This document shows positions 33,600 through 37,448 of a stretch of 37,448 bases of DNA, one piece after another (position 1 is the first letter of the stretch; every line of letters starts with the position of its first letter). Below the pieces are notes generated by a model. The model did no database searches. It had not been told where the DNA came from and saw only the letters and a program-made list of their open reading frames with translations. Source of the stretch: Acidobacteriota bacterium (GTDB taxonomy: Bacteria > Acidobacteriota > Terriglobia > Bryobacterales > Bryobacteraceae); the NCBI GenBank assembly GCA_017304135.1, contig JAFLBB010000045.1, positions 1 through 37,448 of the forward strand, read 5' to 3'. The position numbers and the translations under genes are program-made.

Positions 33600-35819
33600 G
33601 TGCATCCTGCCAAGCCCCCGGCGCTTCCTATACTGGTTAGAGCCTTGCCCGCCTCCGCCCCACGCACCGTCGCCGACTACCGCATCCACGGCATGGACTG
33701 CGCCGAAGAGGTGTCCGTACTGCGGCGGCAACTGGCGGCAAAAACAGGGATTTACGATCTCCGGTTCGATGTCTTGCAAGCCAAGATGACGGTGGAGTTC
33801 GACCCCGCGCGCATACCGGCACAGGGCATCGAGCAGGCGGTGGCCGAGACCGGCATGCGGGCCGAGAAGTGGCAGGACACCGAGGTCCGGAAGGGCTGGT
33901 GGGAGCGTTACCAGCGCATTCTGCTGGCCGGCGGGAGCGGCCTCATGCTGGCCGCGGCGATGGTGTGGCAGGGGCTGGTTCACGGCAGCGTGATTGAGGC
34001 CATCCTGCACCACGACCATGCCGGCGAGTCGATGCCGGCGGCGGTGATGGCGCTGTGCGCCGGAGCGATGCTGCTGGGCGGCGTGTTTGTGCTGCCCAAA
34101 GCCTGGTATGCGCTGAAGCGCTTGCAGCCGGACATGAACCTGCTGGTGACGATCTCGATGCTGGGGGCCGCATATCTGGGCGAGTGGCTGGAGGGGGCCT
34201 CGCTGGCGTTTCTGTTTGCCACCGCGGCGCTGCTGGAGAGCTACTCCCTGTCGCGGGCGCGCAACGCCGTGATCGGGCTGATGAAACTGGCCCCGGGCGA
34301 GGCGGCCGTGGTGCACCACGACCACGAACACCGCATGGCGGTGGACCAGGTGCCGCTGGGGGCGGTGGTGCGTGTGCGTCCAGGGGAGCGGATTCCCTGC
34401 GATGGCGAGGTGGCCGCGGGCGGCTCGGATGTGAACCAGGCGATGATCACGGGCGAGTCGGTGCCGGTGTGGAAGGAGCCGGGCGACGAGGTGTATGCCG
34501 GGACGATGAACGGCGACGGGTTGCTCGATGTGCGGACGACACGGGTGGCGGCCGATACGACGCTGTCGCGCATTGTGCGCATGGTGGAGCGGGCGCAGCA
34601 GCGGCGGGCGCCGAGCGAGCAGTTCGTGGAGCGCTTCTCACGCATGTACACGCCGCTGATGCTGCTGGTGGCGCTGCTGGTGTTTGTTGTGCCGCCGTCG
34701 CTGGGCTACGGCACATGGCCGCAGTGGTTTTACCACAGCATGGTGATCCTGCTCATCTCGTGCCCCTGCGCGCTGGTGATTTCGACGCCGGTGACGGTGG
34801 TGGCCGCTCTCGCTTCGGCGGCGCGCAACGGCGTACTGGTGAAGGGCGGGGCGTTTTTGGAAGAGGCGGCGCGCATGCGCACGGTGGCGTTTGACAAGAC
34901 GGGCGTGCTGACGCAAGGCGAACCGAGCGTGGAGCATATGGTGTGCCTGAACGGGCGCTCGGAGCTGGAAGTGTTGGAAAAGCTGGCGGCGCTGGAAAGC
35001 GCGAGCACGCACCCGCTGGCCAATGCCGTGCGGCGCTATGCGCGGGAGCGCGGCGCGGCGGCCGGCCAGGTGTCCGGTTTCCAGAACTTCCTGGGGCGGG
35101 GGGCCGAGGCCGAGGTGGACGGCGACTATTTCTGGGCCGGCAGCATCCGCATGTTGGAAGAGCAGGGCTTTCGCGCGGCGCAGGTGTTGGAACGGCTGCC
35201 CGAGGGCGACCGTCAGGGCGGCAGCCTGGTGGTGTGCGGCACGCGCCGCCAGGTGTGGGCGGCGCTGGTGATTGAAGATCCCGTGCGCGAGGAGGCCGGG
35301 CGCAGCCTGGAGCGGTTGCGGCGGCAAGGCGTGGGGCCGGTGGTCATGCTGACAGGGGACAACCGCCTGGCGGCCGAACGCGTGGCCGCTCAACTGGGCG
35401 TGGACGAGGTGCATGCCGAGCTGATGCCGTCGGACAAGGCGGCGGCGGTGGAGCGGCTGCGGCGCGCGGGCGGGCATGTGACGATGGTCGGCGACGGGGT
35501 GAACGACGCCGAGGCGATGGCGGCTGCCAACCTGAGCGTGGCGTTGGGCTCGGGCGGTTTTGACGCCGTGCTGGAGACGGCCGACGTGGTGTTTCTGAGC
35601 GGGGGGCTGACGCGGCTGCCGTTTTTGCTGCGTCACGCGCGGCGGACGGCGGCGGTGATCCGGCAGAACGTGGTGCTGGCGCTGGCATTGAAGGGTGCGT
35701 TCCTGGTGTTGGCGGTAATGGGGTGGGCGACGTTGTGGATGGCGGTGGCGGCCGATATGGGGGCGACGCTGCTGGTGACCTTCAACGGGTTACGTTTGTT
35801 ACACGCGCGCACCGATTAA
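33600..35819 (+). CDS. P1B-type Zn2+/Cd2+/Pb2+-exporting ATPase
   Basis: Heavy-metal efflux ATPase of 739 aa (ZntA/CadA type). N-terminal HMA domain with a GMDCAEE metal site near residue 31-37, the form common in zinc/cadmium pumps. His-rich loops (LHHDHAGES near 139 and VHHDHEHR near 239) may add metal sites. Actuator motif ITGESVPV, CPC membrane motif (C388-P-C390 in LISCPCALVIST), phosphorylation site D432-KTG, ATP-binding ESASTHPLANAV, and GDGVNDAEAMAAANLSVA near the end. All parts are intact. Start GTG 33600 has TAGGAT 7 bases upstream; TTG 33645 with TATACT at 33629-33634 is an alternative. It is divergent from the antiporter. Confidence 0.92.
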   Translation: MHPAKPPALPILVRALPASAPRTVADYRIHGMDCAEEVSVLRRQLAAKTGIYDLRFDVLQAKMTVEFDPARIPAQGIEQAVAETGMRAEKWQDTEVRKGWWERYQRILLAGGSGLMLAAAMVWQGLVHGSVIEAILHHDHAGESMPAAVMALCAGAMLLGGVFVLPKAWYALKRLQPDMNLLVTISMLGAAYLGEWLEGASLAFLFATAALLESYSLSRARNAVIGLMKLAPGEAAVVHHDHEHRMAVDQVPLGAVVRVRPGERIPCDGEVAAGGSDVNQAMITGESVPVWKEPGDEVYAGTMNGDGLLDVRTTRVAADTTLSRIVRMVERAQQRRAPSEQFVERFSRMYTPLMLLVALLVFVVPPSLGYGTWPQWFYHSMVILLISCPCALVISTPVTVVAALASAARNGVLVKGGAFLEEAARMRTVAFDKTGVLTQGEPSVEHMVCLNGRSELEVLEKLAALESASTHPLANAVRRYARERGAAAGQVSGFQNFLGRGAEAEVDGDYFWAGSIRMLEEQGFRAAQVLERLPEGDRQGGSLVVCGTRRQVWAALVIEDPVREEAGRSLERLRRQGVGPVVMLTGDNRLAAERVAAQLGVDEVHAELMPSDKAAAVERLRRAGGHVTMVGDGVNDAEAMAAANLSVALGSGGFDAVLETADVVFLSGGLTRLPFLLRHARRTAAVIRQNVVLALALKGAFLVLAVMGWATLWMAVAADMGATLLVTFNGLRLLHARTD

Positions 35820-36040
35820 AGTCCGCCTGGTCGTAATTCCTTTCACACTCCTTCCCGGTCCGCACGATATGGCAAATGTGGACATGCCCCCGGCAGTTCC
35901 CGCCGGCGAGGCTTTTCCCGGGCATCACACCCCGGCAGTACAACGGTGTTCACCGTGGCGGCTGCGGGGCGGCGGCGACTGTCCTCTGAACGGTGGCCGT
36001 GATCTGGTGTGACGGCGTCAGGCAAGAGGAGAACCAGGCA
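35820..36040 (+). promoter_or_regulatory. 221-bp leader region of the cheW-cheA operon
   Basis: No ORF or RNA gene is evident. It contains ACGGTG (35943-35948), its complement CACCGT (35951-35956), and a second ACGGTG (35990-35995), so the middle element can pair with either flank. A direct repeat CCCGGCAGT occurs near 35889 and 35931. AGAGGAG precedes ATG 36041 by 9 bases. I see no clear sigma-70, sigma-28 or sigma-54 promoter. Confidence 0.3.
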
Positions 36041-36562
36041 ATGACAGCAACGATTTCCGAGAACAAGGCGGCAGCGGCTCAGGTGACCGACCACCGCAGC
36101 GGCAAGTACCTTGCGTTTCACTTGGGCAACGAAGAGTTTGGCATCCAGGTGATGAAGGTACGGGAGATTATGGGAGTGCAGGACATCACGGCGGTGCCGC
36201 ATACGCCGCATCACACCAAGGGCGTGATCAACTTGCGCGGGAAGGTGATTCCGGTGATCGACCTGCGGTTGAAGTTCGGCCTGGAAGAGGTGCCCTACAC
36301 GCAGCGCACGTGCATCATCGTGGTGCAGGTGAAGGGCGAGCAGGGCTCGACGATGATGATGGGGATCGTGGTGGACGGGGTGAGCGAGGTGCTCAACCTG
36401 ACCGGCAGCGATGTGGAAGACACGCCCGACTTCGGCAACGGGGTGGAGACGCGGGGGTTGCTGGGGATGGCCAAGATCAAGGGCAAGGTGAAGATCCTGC
36501 TGGACATCGACCATGTGCTCACCTCGCACGATCTGACCAGTTTGCAGGCGGCGTTGCAGTAG
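36041..36562 (+). CDS. cheW: Chemotaxis coupling protein CheW
   Basis: 173-aa adaptor that links chemoreceptors to the CheA kinase in the cytoplasm. Beta-strand pattern of the CheW fold: KYLAFHLGNEEFGIQVMKVR, then VPHTPHHTKGVINLRGKVIP, DLRLKFGLEE, MGIVVDGVSEVLNLTG, and KGKVKILLDIDHVL at the end. A 17-residue N-terminal leader (MTATISENKAAAAQVTD) is extra. CheA starts 60 bp downstream. The short GGGGC/GCCCC inverted repeat just after the stop has no T-run and is unlikely to terminate. Confidence 0.94.
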   Translation: MTATISENKAAAAQVTDHRSGKYLAFHLGNEEFGIQVMKVREIMGVQDITAVPHTPHHTKGVINLRGKVIPVIDLRLKFGLEEVPYTQRTCIIVVQVKGEQGSTMMMGIVVDGVSEVLNLTGSDVEDTPDFGNGVETRGLLGMAKIKGKVKILLDIDHVLTSHDLTSLQAALQ

Positions 36563-36622
36563 GGGGGGCCAGCGCCCCGCACAGGGGTGGTACGGCGGCA
36601 AAGACGGGACGGGGATTGAACC

Positions 36623-37448
36623 ATGGCACAAGAAATGGAATCATCGGCGGCGTCGCGCGCCTGGAGCGAGCGGATCGACTCGGTCGCGGCGCAATTCGTA
36701 TTGGGGGAAGCCGCGTCGGTGGACTCCATGGCCGAAAGCCTGGCGTGGATGCGGCAGCAAGCCGACCAGGCCGGCTGGGATGAGATCGCGCGGCTGGCTT
36801 CGCGCATTCACGACCGCATGAAGGCGTCGCCGCAGTGGTATGCCGAGGGGCCCATGGCCGACGGTTTGGAGAAGCTGCGGCGGGCCATTGAGGCGGCCAC
36901 GGCGCCCAAGGTGGAGCCGGCCAAGCCGGTGAACACGCTGGCCCAGGACGCCGGGCTGGTGAACGATTTCATTCTGGAAACGCGCGAGCATCTGACCTCG
37001 ATTGAGAACGACCTGTTGACGCTCGACCGCGAACCGGCCCAGCCGGAGGCGCTGCATAGCCTGTTCCGCAGTTTTCACACGGTGAAGGGGCTGGCCGGGT
37101 TTCTTGAGTTCGACTCGATCCGCGCGCTGGCTCACGAGGTGGAGACGATTCTCGACCTGGCGCGCAACCACCAGATGCACATCTCGGCGCGGGTGATCGA
37201 CGTGGTGCTGGAAAGCGCCGACTATTTGAAGCATGAGATGAACCGTCTGGAGGCCGAGTTGGGCGGGGCGCCGCCGTCGGCCTCGGCCGATGTGAGCGCG
37301 TTGATTGTCCGTGTGCAGGCCCTGAACACGCCGGGCGGGGAGGAGGCCGAAGCCTGCCTTGCGCCGCCAGCCGGACAGGGGCACGCGGTGGATGCCGCCC
37401 CGGTGGTGCAGGCGCGGCAGGCGGAATCCCCGGCCGCGGCTGAAGCGG
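36623..37448 (+). CDS. cheA: CheA-type chemotaxis histidine kinase, N-terminal part (3' truncated)
   Basis: The frame stays open from ATG 36623 to the window end (at least 275 aa), so the kinase, dimerisation and CheW-like domains lie outside. The HPt domain is at about residues 113-200: LVNDFILETREHLTSIEND, then SLFRSFHTVKGLAGFLEF, with the phosphorylated His in FHTVKG, then LAHEVETILDLARN. Before it are about 105 residues of helical, unfamiliar sequence (ERIDSVAAQFVLGEAASVD, WDEIARLASRIHDRMKASP) that common CheA proteins lack. After HPt comes an Ala/Pro/Gly-rich linker to the window end. The start has only a weak GGGGA upstream. CheW precedes it. Confidence 0.82.
   Translation, partial: MAQEMESSAASRAWSERIDSVAAQFVLGEAASVDSMAESLAWMRQQADQAGWDEIARLASRIHDRMKASPQWYAEGPMADGLEKLRRAIEAATAPKVEPAKPVNTLAQDAGLVNDFILETREHLTSIENDLLTLDREPAQPEALHSLFRSFHTVKGLAGFLEFDSIRALAHEVETILDLARNHQMHISARVIDVVLESADYLKHEMNRLEAELGGAPPSASADVSALIVRVQALNTPGGEEAEACLAPPAGQGHAVDAAPVVQARQAESPAAAEA

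Noticed and set aside
35820..36040. A tRNA, small RNA or cyclic-di-GMP riboswitch in the cheW leader
   Set aside because: No cloverleaf and no GEMM-type conserved core could be found by eye.
36565..36578. GGGGC-CAGC-GCCCC inverted repeat after cheW as a terminator
   Set aside because: Five pairs, no T-run, and cheA follows in the same direction.

Overview
The window is GC-rich chromosomal DNA with closely packed genes on both strands. Two very large Oar-like TonB-dependent receptors, an SD-led flagellar FlbD-MotA-MotB set, a CheW-CheA pair and several small secreted proteins suggest a motile, heterotrophic Gram-negative bacterium. The overall style fits Acidobacteriota of the Solibacter/Bryobacter type. 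This is an inference from gene content; no rRNA or marker gene is present to fix it.

Layout. 1-2741 (+): 3' part of a class II photolyase, a TIGR01777-type epimerase and a secreted esterase. 2758-6135 (+): promoter, Oar-like receptor and intrinsic terminator. 6153-7379 (+): secreted beta-lactamase-family hydrolase. 7348-9148 (-): three tandem paralogues of a small secreted protein. 9193-11148 (-): flbD-motA-motB. 11383-14195 (+): a small unknown ORF and a secreted beta-propeller/phosphoesterase. 14206-16712 (-): tsaB and a DUF4038-like glycoside hydrolase. 16836-19169: small secreted protein, a DUF1877 protein, an alkyladenine DNA glycosylase and thpR. 19341-21075 (+): ECF sigma factor, zinc-finger anti-sigma and DUF3106 protein. 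21135-24722 (+): second Oar-like receptor. 24862-25734 (+): an isolated Cas6-like RAMP protein with no CRISPR array or other cas gene in view. 32194-25738 (-): a seven-gene same-strand run of OPT transporter, UlaG-like hydrolase, small membrane protein, acpP, fabF, etfB and etfA. 33575-32280 (-) and 33600-35819 (+): divergent CPA2 antiporter and Zn/Cd-type P1B ATPase. 36041-37448 (+): cheW and the start of cheA.

How genes work together. FlbD, MotA and MotB form a flagellar regulation and stator unit, and CheW/CheA give the signalling arm of motility. AcpP and FabF act in fatty-acid elongation and lie directly upstream of the ETF subunits that carry electrons from acyl-CoA and related dehydrogenases. 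The ECF sigma, membrane-anchored anti-sigma and secreted DUF3106 protein look like one envelope-response module. The antiporter and metal ATPase share a 24-bp intergenic gap and probably a promoter region.

Two features stand out. First, many exported-protein genes have a TAnnnT -10 hexamer only 6-9 bases before the start codon and no Shine-Dalgarno, which predicts leaderless mRNAs. Second, the Cas6-like protein lacks the cysteine cluster often seen in its family and sits behind a near-perfect 33-nt hairpin. Both are readings of sequence only and have not been tested.
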